The position numbers and the translations under genes were made by a program. Below, one piece after another: positions 47,609 to 56,868 of a stretch of 64,000 nucleotides of DNA (position 1 is its first letter; the number at the start of each line of letters is the position of its first letter). A model generated the notes under the pieces. The model was not told the DNA's origin and ran no database searches. It saw nothing but the letters and a program-made list of their open reading frames with translations. This DNA comes from Halalkalibacter sp. APA_J-10(15) (GTDB taxonomy: Bacteria > Bacillota > Bacilli > Bacillales > Bacillaceae_D): assembly GCF_023017105.1 (NCBI RefSeq), contig NZ_JALKEV010000003.1, forward strand, positions 124,001 through 188,000, written 5' to 3'.

Positions 47609-47908
47609 ATGGATGTGAGATTAACACCATTTGAAACAAGAGAGCTTTCAGGTATTAATCGTAATACATATACACCTGGTGAAGCGCAGGAGTCATTTAA
47701 AAAAGCGTTAAATGAAGCGATCTCGGATGTCAATCAACTTCAAAAGGAATCACAGCATAAAACAGAGCTATTAGCAAAAGGTGAGATTAACGATTTACAT
47801 GATGTAATGATTACTGGTCAAAAGGCTAGTGTTTCATTGCAAGCGACGATAGAAGTAAGAAATAAGGTAATTGAAGCATATCAAGAGATTATGAGAATGC
47901 AAGTGTAA
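47609..47908 (+). CDS. fliE: Flagellar MS ring-rod junction protein FliE
   Basis: Adapter between the FliF MS ring and the rod, exported first. 99 residues, helical; FKKALNEAISDVNQLQKES and the C-terminal ATIEVRNKVIEAYQEIMRMQV are the family hallmarks. AAGGAGTGAG precedes the ATG. A 52-base gap with a small GC hairpin separates it from fliF. Confidence 0.95.
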   Translation: MDVRLTPFETRELSGINRNTYTPGEAQESFKKALNEAISDVNQLQKESQHKTELLAKGEINDLHDVMITGQKASVSLQATIEVRNKVIEAYQEIMRMQV

Positions 47909-47960
47909 TACTTGTGCCCAATAGTGGGGCGTTGTTACTTGTTTTGATTCAGGAGGACAC

Positions 47961-49550
47961 ATGAACGAGAAACTAATGAATTATAAAGAGAAAATAAATG
48001 AATTGTGGAAAGAACGTTCAAAAAAGCAACAAGTTGTCATTATATCTGCGATTGTTTCAATTATCTTAGCGTTAGCATTAGTCGCGTTTTTTTCGACTAG
48101 GACAAACTATGAACCATTGTATAGCAATTTAACTTTAGCAGAAACGGGTCAAATAAAAGAAACACTTGATGCTAGAGGAATTCCTTCTACAGTGTCAGAT
48201 AGTGGTACTTCGATTTTAGTTCCAAAGGATCTCGTTGATACATTAAAAGTAGAGTTGGCTGCAGAAGGCTTACCGAGCAGTGGAACAATTGATTACTCTT
48301 TTATCCAAGACCAAATGGGTTTTGGGATGACAGATAATGAATTTAACGTCATGGAACGTGCATCCATGCAAACTGAGCTATCAAGGCTTATTCGAAATAT
48401 GAACGGTGTGAACAATGCTAATGTCATGATTACACTCCCAGAAGAAAGTGTTTGGTTAAATGCTGCTCAGGATTCATCAACAGCTGCGGTTGTATTAGAC
48501 TTAGCTCCAGGGCATCAACTTGATTCTAGTCAAGTAAGAGCATTATACCACCTTGTATCGAGAAGTGTACCAAACTTGCCTATAGATAATATCGTCATTT
48601 CTGATCAAATGTTTAATGATTACTATTATGAGGATCAAGATAATGAAACACAAACAACTTTAACTGCCTTTGAACAACAGCGAACTATACAAAATGAAAT
48701 TGAACGTGATTTAACACGTAATTTGCATCAAATGTTAGGAACTATGGTTGGACAAGATAGTGTCGTTGTTTCTGTTACAACAGATATTGATTTTACTCAA
48801 GAGAATCGTACAGAGGAATTAGTTGAGCCTGTAGATATTGACAATATCGAAGGGATTGCTGTCAGTATTGAACGAATTGAAGAGGCCTATAGTGGTGAAG
48901 GGTTTGAAGAAGGTGGAATTGAAGGCACCGGTGATGGCATTCCTAACTACCCTGGTGCATTAGGACAAGGTCCAGTCGATTGGGAACGAACTGAGGAACG
49001 AATTAACAATGAAGTTAACCGTATTAATCGTGATATTGTAGAAAGTCCTTATAAAATTCGTGATCTTGGTATTCAAGTGATGGTTGAACCACCAGAAGGA
49101 TTAGAAACATTACCACAAGATCAGCTTAACGATATCCAACAAATATTAGGAACGATCGTTCGCACGAGCATTTCAAGTGTTTACGCAGATGAATTAACAG
49201 AGGATGAAATCGAAGGGAAAATAGTCGTAAGCTCTCACCCTTTCGATGGAAGAGTGGTAATGGATCAAGAACCAATGATGACAATTCCAACATGGGTCTA
49301 CGTTGTTGGTGGAGTGTTAGTTGCTTTAATATTAATTTTACTGTTTATTTTAATGAGAAATAGAAGAAGAAAGCTTGAAGATGAGTCAGTGGACGGATCA
49401 TTAGCCGCGAATGCACCATTTGATTTACCTGAATTACCTGATGAAGATACATCTGAAGGAGCAGCAAAAAGAAGACAACTAGAAAAGCTGGCTAAAGAAA
49501 AACCTGAAGACTTTTCTAAATTACTACGAACTTGGTTATCAGAAGATTAG
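47961..49550 (+). CDS. fliF: Flagellar MS-ring protein FliF
   Basis: Membrane ring on which the flagellum is built. 529 residues: membrane helix 1 near 25-46, periplasm-side YscJ-type ring domains (NYEPLYSNLT, MERASMQTELSRLIRNM), an acidic and Gly-rich insert near 320-340 (GEGFEEGGIEGTGDG), membrane helix 2 near 443-464, and a C-terminal cytoplasmic tail (FSKLLRTWLSED) that binds FliG. AGGAGGAC precedes the ATG. Confidence 0.96.
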   Translation: MNEKLMNYKEKINELWKERSKKQQVVIISAIVSIILALALVAFFSTRTNYEPLYSNLTLAETGQIKETLDARGIPSTVSDSGTSILVPKDLVDTLKVELAAEGLPSSGTIDYSFIQDQMGFGMTDNEFNVMERASMQTELSRLIRNMNGVNNANVMITLPEESVWLNAAQDSSTAAVVLDLAPGHQLDSSQVRALYHLVSRSVPNLPIDNIVISDQMFNDYYYEDQDNETQTTLTAFEQQRTIQNEIERDLTRNLHQMLGTMVGQDSVVVSVTTDIDFTQENRTEELVEPVDIDNIEGIAVSIERIEEAYSGEGFEEGGIEGTGDGIPNYPGALGQGPVDWERTEERINNEVNRINRDIVESPYKIRDLGIQVMVEPPEGLETLPQDQLNDIQQILGTIVRTSISSVYADELTEDEIEGKIVVSSHPFDGRVVMDQEPMMTIPTWVYVVGGVLVALILILLFILMRNRRRKLEDESVDGSLAANAPFDLPELPDEDTSEGAAKRRQLEKLAKEKPEDFSKLLRTWLSED

Positions 49551-49561
49551 GAGGGAAGTAA

Positions 49562-50575
49562 ATGGCTGTATCAAAAAAAGGAATTACAGGAAGGCAAAAA
49601 GCTGCCATACTTCTGATTTCTCTTGGTCCAGATGTTTCAGCACAAGTGTATAAACACCTTTCAGAAGAAGAAATTGAGAAATTAACACTGGAAATAGCTA
49701 ATGTTCGTAAAGTGGATAGTGAATTAAAAGAAGAAATACTCGAACAATTTCATTCTTTAGTGTTGGCACAGGATTATATAGCACAAGGTGGAATAGGCTA
49801 TGCAAAAAGTATATTAGAAAAGGCATTAGGTGAAGAAAATGCGATGGGAATTATTAATCGTTTAACTTCCAATTTACAAGTAAGACCTTTTGATTTTGCT
49901 CGTAAGGCAGATCCATCTCAAATTTTGAACTTCATTCAAAATGAGCATCCACAAACGATTGCGCTTATCTTATCTTACTTAGAATCAGAGCAGTCGGGGC
50001 AAATCTTATCAGCATTGCCTCAAGAGGTACAAGCTGATGTCGCGAAAAGAATTGCTGTTATGGACAGTACGTCTCCGGAAATTATTAATGAAGTGGAAGC
50101 TATTCTTGAACAAAAGTTGTCTTCAACGGTGACTCAAGATTATACCGAGGCTGGTGGTATTGAATCAGTTGTCGAAGTGTTGAATAGTGTTGATCGAAGT
50201 ACAGAACGAACGATTCTAGATGCATTAGAAATACAAGACCCAGAATTAGCAGAGGAAATTAAGAAGAGAATGTTTGTGTTTGAAGACATTGTTACATTAG
50301 ATAATCGTAGTATTCAGCGAGTCATTCGTGATGTTGAAAATGAAGATCTACAGCTATCTCTGAAGGTAGCAAGTGAGGAAGTTAAGGAAATTATCTTCAG
50401 TAATATGTCTCAAAGAATGGCTGAAGCATTTAAAGATGAGATGGAATTTATGGGTCCAGTTCGTTTAAAAGATGTAGAAGAAGCTCAAACGAGAATAGTA
50501 TCTGTGATTAGAACGCTAGAAGAAGCTGGAGAAATCGTAATTGCACGTGGTGGAGGAGACGATATTATTGTCTAA
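49562..50575 (+). CDS. fliG: Flagellar motor switch protein FliG
   Basis: Rotor protein contacting FliF, FliM and the stator. 337 residues with three domains: N-terminal (TGRQKAAILLISLGPDVSAQ), middle with EHPQTIALILSYL (the EHPQR-like FliM-binding motif), and C-terminal torque domain (FEDIVTLDNRSIQRVIRDVE) carrying the charged residues that meet MotA. AGGAGGGAAG precedes the ATG; its last codons overlap the fliH start. Confidence 0.97.
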   Translation: MAVSKKGITGRQKAAILLISLGPDVSAQVYKHLSEEEIEKLTLEIANVRKVDSELKEEILEQFHSLVLAQDYIAQGGIGYAKSILEKALGEENAMGIINRLTSNLQVRPFDFARKADPSQILNFIQNEHPQTIALILSYLESEQSGQILSALPQEVQADVAKRIAVMDSTSPEIINEVEAILEQKLSSTVTQDYTEAGGIESVVEVLNSVDRSTERTILDALEIQDPELAEEIKKRMFVFEDIVTLDNRSIQRVIRDVENEDLQLSLKVASEEVKEIIFSNMSQRMAEAFKDEMEFMGPVRLKDVEEAQTRIVSVIRTLEEAGEIVIARGGGDDIIV

Positions 50576-51383
50576 AATCATCAAATCAACTCATTCTAAT
50601 GCCAATCAGGCGTCAAAAAAAACGATTTCTATTATAAAAAGATTTCAACGGGATGATGAAATAAGCCATAGTCAAGAGAATGATAACAACTTAGAGAACG
50701 AGCAAGGTAATACAGAAGAAGATGAAAAAAATACTCTAAATCGCTTAAAAAAGGACATAGAGCAACAAAAAGCAGAAGCTGAAGCAATCCTTCATCAAGC
50801 TCACCAAGAAGCTGACGATATTCGACAACAGATTAAAGAGCAGCTTGAACATGCTGAACAAGAGAAAGACCAGCTCTTTGAGCAAGCGAAACAAAATGGA
50901 TATGAAGAAGGCTTTAGTAAAGGTCAAAACGATGGCCTTCAATCCTATAATGAATTAATTGATCAGGCGAAAAATATTGTCACTCAATCAGAGCAGCAAT
51001 TTAACCACCGAATTGAGGAAGCCGAACCTTTAATCATTGAGTTAGCAACGGCTTTAGCTAAGCGGATTATCGGGAATCAATTAATAGATGATCAACAAAA
51101 TTGGACAAGCATGTTAAAACAGGTAATAAATGAAGTTCGTGAGCATGAAGATGTGAAAATTTATGTGCATCCTGATTGGTATGAGCTTACAGTCAGTCAG
51201 CAGGAAGAACTAGTGCAATTATTAAGCCATTGTGATCATCTTTTTATATACCCTGATGCTGGATTGATGAAACATGGATGCGTCATTGAAACAAAGCATG
51301 GACGTATTGATGCAAGTATGGATCGTCAGTTAAAGGAGTTAAAAACACAGTTATTAGCAAAGCTCAAGGAGGATTCACGTTGA
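50568..51383 (+). CDS. fliH: Flagellar export ATPase regulator FliH
   Basis: Binds and restrains the FliI ATPase and links it to the C ring. 271 residues from TTG 50568, with GGAGGAG nine bases upstream inside fliG; a longer in-frame TTG at 50541 has no SD. Acidic, long coiled coil about 50-130 (LKKDIEQQKAEAEAILHQAH), then EEGFSKGQNDG and the C-terminal domain with ATALAKRIIGNQL. It overlaps fliI by four bases (TTGA). Confidence 0.9.
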   Translation: MSKIIKSTHSNANQASKKTISIIKRFQRDDEISHSQENDNNLENEQGNTEEDEKNTLNRLKKDIEQQKAEAEAILHQAHQEADDIRQQIKEQLEHAEQEKDQLFEQAKQNGYEEGFSKGQNDGLQSYNELIDQAKNIVTQSEQQFNHRIEEAEPLIIELATALAKRIIGNQLIDDQQNWTSMLKQVINEVREHEDVKIYVHPDWYELTVSQQEELVQLLSHCDHLFIYPDAGLMKHGCVIETKHGRIDASMDRQLKELKTQLLAKLKEDSR

Positions 51384-52702
51384 ATGTTCAATCTTTACCA
51401 GAATTAATTCCGCAGCTTTCTCCATTTAAATGGTACGGAAAAGTAACGCGAGTCATTGGTCTAATGATTGAATCGAAAGGTCCGCAAGCTTCTATTGGAG
51501 ACCTCTGCTATATAACAACAGGAAGAAATTTAATGACAAGAGTAAGAGCAGAGGTCGTTGGCTTCAGAGATGAATTTGTTTTGCTAATGCCATTAAACGG
51601 AACATCCGAAATAGCTCCTGGTAGTTTAGTAGAAGCGACAGGAAGACCACTAGAAATTAAAATAGGCACTCAGCTAATAGGTTCGATTGTAGATAGTTGT
51701 GGTGAATTGTTAACGAAGGAGTCGTTACCAAAAGGGTTATCCAATTTTCAAACAGATAATGACCCTCCAAATCCAATTAAAAGACCACGAATTAAGGAGC
51801 TAATGTCCTTAGGAGTAAGATCCATTGACTCGTTATTTACAGTTGGAAAAGGGCAAAGAATAGGTATTTTTGCAGGGAGTGGAGTAGGTAAGAGTACACT
51901 ATTATCGATGTTAGCGAGAAACTCTGAAGCAGATGTAAATATCATTGCTTTAATTGGAGAACGTGGACGTGAAGTAAAGGACTTCATCGAACGAGATTTG
52001 GGTGAAGAAGGGCTGAAGCGCTCTATTGTAGTTGTAGCAACATCAGATCAGCCTGCGTTAATGAGGATAAAAGGGGCGATGACAGCTACGGCCATCGCTG
52101 AATATTTTCGCCAACAAGGTATGGATGTTAACTTAATGATGGACTCTGTAACGCGTGTCGCAATGGCACAGCGAGAGATCGGCTTAGCAATAGGGGAACC
52201 TCCTACTTCAAAGGGATATACTCCGTCAGTGTTTGCTCTATTGCCTCGTTTATTAGAGCGCTCAGGAACAGATGAAAAAGGTTCTATTACTGCGTTTTAT
52301 ACAGTGTTAGTTGATGGTGATGACTTAAATGAGCCAATTTCTGATGCGGTCCGTGGAATTTTAGATGGACATTTAGTATTAGATCGAAAATTAGCTCAAA
52401 AAGGGCAGTTTCCAGCAATCAATGTTCTAAAAAGTATTAGTAGAGTGATGTCTGACATCGTAACGGAAGAGCATAGAAAAGCAGCTGAACGTTTGCGCTA
52501 TTTCGTTTCTGTATATGAAGACAATGAAGATCTTATTAATATAGGGGCATATAAAAAAGGTAGTTCACCTGAAATTGATAAAGCTATTTTAATGTACCCT
52601 CAAATTGTATCATTTCTTAAACAAGCAACAGATGAAAATTCAACCATTGATCAATCAATACAAACGCTTATTAAATTGCTAGGAAATGGTGGTCGATCAT
52701 GA
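51380..52702 (+). CDS. fliI: Flagellum-specific ATPase FliI
   Basis: Hexameric ATPase of the flagellar type III export apparatus, related to F1 beta. 440 residues from TTG 51380, with AAGGAGG seven bases upstream. Walker A GSGVGKSTLLSMLAR near 167-175; ALIGERGREVKDFIE; Walker B in VNLMMDSVTRVAMAQREIGL; GSITAFYTVLVDGDD. It overlaps both fliH and fliJ by four bases. Confidence 0.96.
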   Translation: MNVQSLPELIPQLSPFKWYGKVTRVIGLMIESKGPQASIGDLCYITTGRNLMTRVRAEVVGFRDEFVLLMPLNGTSEIAPGSLVEATGRPLEIKIGTQLIGSIVDSCGELLTKESLPKGLSNFQTDNDPPNPIKRPRIKELMSLGVRSIDSLFTVGKGQRIGIFAGSGVGKSTLLSMLARNSEADVNIIALIGERGREVKDFIERDLGEEGLKRSIVVVATSDQPALMRIKGAMTATAIAEYFRQQGMDVNLMMDSVTRVAMAQREIGLAIGEPPTSKGYTPSVFALLPRLLERSGTDEKGSITAFYTVLVDGDDLNEPISDAVRGILDGHLVLDRKLAQKGQFPAINVLKSISRVMSDIVTEEHRKAAERLRYFVSVYEDNEDLINIGAYKKGSSPEIDKAILMYPQIVSFLKQATDENSTIDQSIQTLIKLLGNGGRS

Positions 52703-53136
52703 GTTTTCAATACACATTACAAAAAGTTCTAGAGCTTAAACAATCACAAAAAAATGAATTTGAAGCTGCATATAAAGACGCAACCGATCATTTTGAAAAG
52801 GTAGCTACTCAGCTTTATCATCTTTTGAAAAAGAAGGAAGGTTTGGAGGAGATGGCTCGAAATCAATTGCAGCAAGGAACGTCGATTAAGGCCATACAAT
52901 TTCAAGAAACGACATTGTCACAACTTGAAAAAGAAATATTGATTTTGCAACAACAAACTCAGCAGGCTCGCTTAAAAATGGTGAATAGGCAAGATCAATT
53001 AATGAATGCAACTGTTGAAATGAAAAAATATGAAAAAATGAAGCAACGAGAACATGAGCAATACAAAGAAGAGTCGAAACGAATAGAACTATTAGAAATG
53101 AATGAGTTATCGATTCAAGCATATGCGAATCGTTGA
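52699..53136 (+). CDS. fliJ: Flagellar export chaperone FliJ
   Basis: Coiled-coil stalk that activates FliI and delivers chaperones. 145 residues, nearly all heptad-like helix rich in Gln, Lys and Glu; family start SFQYTLQKVLELKQSQKNEFE is seen. ATGA overlap with fliI. Confidence 0.92.
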   Translation: MSFQYTLQKVLELKQSQKNEFEAAYKDATDHFEKVATQLYHLLKKKEGLEEMARNQLQQGTSIKAIQFQETTLSQLEKEILILQQQTQQARLKMVNRQDQLMNATVEMKKYEKMKQREHEQYKEESKRIELLEMNELSIQAYANR

Positions 53137-53150
53137 AATTAGGTGAGAAA

Positions 53151-53723
53151 ATGAGTGATAAGGAACGCTCTTATAATAAGTTTCAATTATTCTTTTTAGT
53201 TATTTTCATTCCAATTATATTTGGATTAGTGTTGTTTGGTTTTGTTTTTTCTTTAATAGGATATGACGTTATTGGTCAAGCTCAAAAAATAGGTTCAACT
53301 ATACCTATTGTATCTAATTGGGTTCAGGATGAAGATGAAGAGTTAGAAAACAACACTACAGAACAGCTTGAACAAGTTGAGGCTAATTTGGCTGAAAGCG
53401 AAGATGAAGTTACAAGGTTAGAATCAGAATTACAACGAAAAGAATTAGAGATTTTAGAACTTCACGATGAAATTGCAGATCTTCAAGAGGAACTTTTATT
53501 TCAAGGTCAAGAAGAAATTAGTATTCAAGAATCACTTGAAGAAATCGGGCAATTGTACGAATTAATGTCTGAAGAGAAAGTTGCGAACGTCTTGAGTCAA
53601 ATTGATCCGGATGAAGCTGTTTTGCATTTAAGATATGTATCAATTGAACATCGTGCAGCTATTTTAGAGGAAATGGATGATAGTCAGGCTGTTGAATATT
53701 TAAGAAGAAAACTGAACGAGTAA
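53151..53723 (+). CDS. MotE/YlxF-like flagellar membrane protein
   Basis: In B. subtilis ylxF lies between fliJ and fliK; relatives called MotE act as stator chaperones. 190 residues from ATG 53151 (AGGTGAG upstream; an in-frame TTG at 53133 is less likely). One membrane helix about 10-33 (FFLVIFIPIIFGLVLFGFVF), acidic coiled coil about 65-125, and a C-terminal helical domain (EEKVANVLSQIDPDEAVLHL) similar to the MgtE N-terminal fold. Confidence 0.85.
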   Translation: MSDKERSYNKFQLFFLVIFIPIIFGLVLFGFVFSLIGYDVIGQAQKIGSTIPIVSNWVQDEDEELENNTTEQLEQVEANLAESEDEVTRLESELQRKELEILELHDEIADLQEELLFQGQEEISIQESLEEIGQLYELMSEEKVANVLSQIDPDEAVLHLRYVSIEHRAAILEEMDDSQAVEYLRRKLNE

Positions 53724-53757
53724 ATCGGGTTCTTTTGAAAGGAGGTGAAATGAAAAG

Positions 53758-55059
53758 TTGAATCAATTAATGATGGCACTGGCATACCAGAAACCAAACC
53801 TTGTCGTTCAAACGATGGGGAGCAATACTAATTCAATTAAAGAAGAAACGGATTTTTCTCAAGTGCTAGGTGGATTGCTAGAAGGTGACGAGGAGGTGGT
53901 ACAAGACTTCTTAAATCACGACGATATAGAACTGCTTTTGGAAGAATTGGAGGTACCTGAATTTCTGGAATTTAAAAATTGGCTTTCTCAACCGGACGTA
54001 AGCGAAATTTGGGATAAGCTCTCTAGTAACCTTCAAGGAGATTTAACTGGAGATGATTGGTTTAAAGAAGGATCGACTGTTGACGAGCAAATGATGATAA
54101 GTTTGATCGCGATGTGGCAAGAATACAAAAACCAAGACGAACAAAACAGCATAGAGAATACTACTTTAAATTCAACCGTTATGGGACAGTTAGTTTTAGG
54201 GTTAATTCAAAGTCAGATGACTAATCCAAATGATGAAATAAATTCGCTAAAGACACGCGAGGAACAAAATGTAAATCAATTGCGTATTGATCAGGATAGG
54301 ACCTTAAAGCAGTTTCTTAGAATGCTCATTCAAAATCATGATAGCGGCAACGGGAATAGTCGTAATCGGTTCTTTAATGAGCTATCTCTAAATCAAAACA
54401 GTCAGCAAGTAGATTCAAGTTCATTAGCGATCGGACAGATTGTTAAGAGATTAGTAGAATCAATGACTGAAGAAAGAAATAAGGGAAACCAAGTTAGTGA
54501 GCGGAATGTTGAATCAACTATGCTTTCTTTACCGAAAGATCTGAGATTAAATCCATTATTATCTGAAATAGGATCGTATACAACAAGAACTGATCAAGCA
54601 ACAATTCATGTGGGTGAACAAATGCCTCGTGAAATTCAACAGCAACAATTCATGAGACAGTTTCAAAACCTAATGAGACATGCCACTATGACTCATTCTA
54701 AAGAAGGCGTTCAAACCCTTTCCGTGAAGCTGCATCCCGAGCATTTAGGTCGATTGGATGTACAATTAACGCAAATCAATGGGGTGTTGTCTGCCAAAAT
54801 AATGGTTAGTCAATCAGCAGCAAAGGAACTAATTGAAAGCCAGCTTTCTCAATTAAGGCAAGCCTTTATCCAGCAGCAGCTTCCAGTTGAACGTATTGAG
54901 ATCACGAATCAACAGTCTCAATTGGAAAAAGAAAAGGACAAAGAAGGTTCATCTTCACAACAGCAACGTCAAGATGCGAATGATGACGGACAAGAAGAGA
55001 ATCGAGAGTTTCATGAGGAGTTTCAAGATAGTCTTTACTCAATAAATGAACAGGTTTAG
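53758..55059 (+). CDS. fliK: Flagellar hook-length control protein FliK
   Basis: Molecular ruler that triggers the FlhB switch from hook to filament export. 433 residues, low-complexity Gln/Asn/Glu-rich centre and a Flg_hook C-terminal domain with LSVKLHPEHLGRLDVQLTQI near 322 and AKELIESQLSQLRQAFIQQ. The start is uncertain: TTG 53758 lies 12 bases after GGAGG, ATG 53770 or 53773 are alternatives. GGAGGTGAA is followed immediately by ATG AAA AGT TGA (53750-53761), a possible three-codon upstream frame whose stop overlaps the TTG. Confidence 0.88.
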   Translation: MNQLMMALAYQKPNLVVQTMGSNTNSIKEETDFSQVLGGLLEGDEEVVQDFLNHDDIELLLEELEVPEFLEFKNWLSQPDVSEIWDKLSSNLQGDLTGDDWFKEGSTVDEQMMISLIAMWQEYKNQDEQNSIENTTLNSTVMGQLVLGLIQSQMTNPNDEINSLKTREEQNVNQLRIDQDRTLKQFLRMLIQNHDSGNGNSRNRFFNELSLNQNSQQVDSSSLAIGQIVKRLVESMTEERNKGNQVSERNVESTMLSLPKDLRLNPLLSEIGSYTTRTDQATIHVGEQMPREIQQQQFMRQFQNLMRHATMTHSKEGVQTLSVKLHPEHLGRLDVQLTQINGVLSAKIMVSQSAAKELIESQLSQLRQAFIQQQLPVERIEITNQQSQLEKEKDKEGSSSQQQRQDANDDGQEENREFHEEFQDSLYSINEQV

Positions 55060-55071
55060 GTGTGTGATAAT

Positions 55072-55533
55072 ATGCCAACGATTAACGAAAGCTTATATTT
55101 ACAAGAAAGACAGCAGCAACCGCAAAATACGAATCAAAGTATTTTAGGAAAAGATGACTTTTTAAAATTGTTAATTACTCAATTACAAAATCAAGATCCG
55201 TCTAATCCAATGGATGACCGAGAATTTATTGCGCAAATGGCTCAATTTTCTTCCTTAGAGCAAATGACTAATATGAATCAAGCGATGCAATATTCTGTTC
55301 ATTTACAGCAGAGTCAAAGCTTAGTACAGCATAGTGAGTTAATTGGTAAAACCGTTCAATGGAAACGTGAAGTTGAATTGGATGAATATCGAACGGAAAC
55401 CGTATACGAAAATCATAAAGTGAAATCAGTTCGTCTAGAAAACGATGGTAAAATTCGTATTTTACTTGAAAATGATCGATGGATTAGCAATGATCAGGTT
55501 GTTCAAATTAGTGAAACAACAATAGAAGAATAA
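55072..55533 (+). CDS. flgD: Flagellar hook assembly scaffold protein FlgD
   Basis: Caps the growing hook and guides FlgE polymerisation. 153 residues from ATG 55072 (AGGTG nine bases upstream; GTG 55060 in frame but without SD). N-terminal signature [24 protein letters not shown] and [14 protein letters not shown] is clear. Short compared with enterobacterial FlgD, lacking the full C-terminal Ig/Tudor part, as in Bacillus. Confidence 0.95.
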   Translation: MPTINESLYLQERQQQPQNTNQSILGKDDFLKLLITQLQNQDPSNPMDDREFIAQMAQFSSLEQMTNMNQAMQYSVHLQQSQSLVQHSELIGKTVQWKREVELDEYRTETVYENHKVKSVRLENDGKIRILLENDRWISNDQVVQISETTIEE

Positions 55534-55547
55534 AAGGAAGTGAATGT

Positions 55548-55931
55548 ATGGATCCAAGGGTTCAATGGCATCCGTTACCAAATCTTCCGAAATCACCTAG
55601 TGTTAATACTAATGATAGTCATGCAAAAAAGAAAAACTTTAAAGAAGTTTTTCAAACGGAACTAAACAATGCTACAAAATTAGTATTTACAAAACATGCA
55701 AAAAATCGAATGGAATCAAGAGGAATTTCAATTGATGATAACAAATGGATAGAAATCGAAAACAAGGTGGTTGAGGCAAGGAAAAAAGGTATTAAAGAGT
55801 CTGTTGTTATTACAGAAGATGCAACTCTATTGATTAATGCACAAACTCATACAATTATTACGGCACTCAATCGAAATGAAGCGAAATCACAAATTTTCTC
55901 AAATATTAATGGTACGATTTTAATTGACTAG
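55548..55931 (+). CDS. TIGR02530-type flagellar operon protein
   Basis: Conserved small protein of unknown function found between flgD and the hook gene in many Firmicutes, but not in the B. subtilis operon as I remember it. 127 residues; core LVFTKHAKNRMESRGISID, then KVVEARKKGIKESVVITEDATLLINAQTHTIITAL. No membrane helix. AAAGGAAGTG precedes the ATG. Position suggests a part in hook assembly, which is inference. Confidence 0.85.
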   Translation: MDPRVQWHPLPNLPKSPSVNTNDSHAKKKNFKEVFQTELNNATKLVFTKHAKNRMESRGISIDDNKWIEIENKVVEARKKGIKESVVITEDATLLINAQTHTIITALNRNEAKSQIFSNINGTILID

Positions 55932-56001
55932 ACTGGACCCGTAAAGGGAAGTCTTTGACTGCTGATCGATAGATGCAGTTTATAAAAAGGAGGATACGTA
56001 A

Positions 56002-56793
56002 ATGTTAAGATCGATGTATTCAGGTATTTCGGGTATGAACAATATGCAAACGAAATTAGATGTAATTGGGAATAATATTGCCAATGTCAATACATTTGGC
56101 TTTAAAAAAGGCCGTGCGACATTTAAAGATATGATTAATCAACAGATCGCAGGAGCATCCGCTCCTGGAGCTGGTATGGGGGGGACGAACCCTATGCAAG
56201 TAGGATTAGGTTCAATGCTCTCTTCTATTGATACAATTCATACTGGCGGTAGCTTACAAAATACGAATCGTGAATTAGACTTAGGGATTTCCGGGGATGG
56301 CTTTTTCCGGGTGACCGATGGAGATGCCATTTTTTATACACGTGCTGGAAATTTTTATTTTGATGAAGAGGGTGCAATTGTAACTTCTGGGGGACTTTAC
56401 TTACTCGATGATGATGGTGACACAATTTTAGTACCGGAGGACGCACGTAGCTTCAGTATTGGTCAAACAGGTGTCGTAAACTATGTTGATGCAGATGGAG
56501 ATTTACAAGAAGCAGGTACTATATCATTAGCATATTTTGCTAACCCAGAAGGTTTACAAAAGGAAGGAGATAACCTTTACCAAGTTACCCCTAACTCAGG
56601 TGGTGTCAATATAACGACTCCAGGTAATGAAGGTACTGGAGTGGTAGTTGCTGGAACATTAGAAATGTCAAATGTAGATTTATCTGAAGAGTTCACTGAA
56701 ATGATTGTTGCTCAACGTGCTTTTCAGGCTAATACTCGAATTATTACAACTTCAGATGAAATCCTACAAGAGTTAGTGAATTTAAAACGTTAA
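56002..56793 (+). CDS. flgE: Flagellar hook protein FlgE (short, Bacillus type)
   Basis: Structural subunit of the hook. 263 residues, close to B. subtilis FlgE (264) and much shorter than enterobacterial FlgE. N-terminal MLRSMYSGISGMNNMQTKLD and IGNNIANVNTFGFKK; C-terminal EMSNVDLSEEFTEMIVAQRA. Some annotation systems label this form FlgG, but the place after flgD and length favour the hook subunit. AAAAGGAGGAT precedes the ATG. Confidence 0.93.
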   Translation: MLRSMYSGISGMNNMQTKLDVIGNNIANVNTFGFKKGRATFKDMINQQIAGASAPGAGMGGTNPMQVGLGSMLSSIDTIHTGGSLQNTNRELDLGISGDGFFRVTDGDAIFYTRAGNFYFDEEGAIVTSGGLYLLDDDGDTILVPEDARSFSIGQTGVVNYVDADGDLQEAGTISLAYFANPEGLQKEGDNLYQVTPNSGGVNITTPGNEGTGVVVAGTLEMSNVDLSEEFTEMIVAQRAFQANTRIITTSDEILQELVNLKR

Positions 56794-56821
56794 CGAATGA
56801 ATGAACCACATAGGAAATACT

Positions 56822-56868
56822 AAGGAGGGTTGGACTAGGACGCAAACTCCTAGTCCATTTAATCAATT
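56822..56868 (+). promoter_or_regulatory. Hairpin between a strong SD and the swrD start codon
   Basis: AAGGAGGG (56822-56829) lies about 40 bases before ATG 56869. Between them GGACTAGGA (56832-56840) pairs perfectly with TCCTAGTCC (56848-56856) around CGCAAAC. If the hairpin folds, the SD-to-start distance falls to about 14 bases. There is no T tract, so a terminator is unlikely. A role in translation is inference. Confidence 0.55.

Noticed and set aside
56002-56793. Hook gene interpreted as distal-rod gene flgG
   Set aside because: Length, position after flgD and similarity to the short Bacillus FlgE favour the hook subunit.
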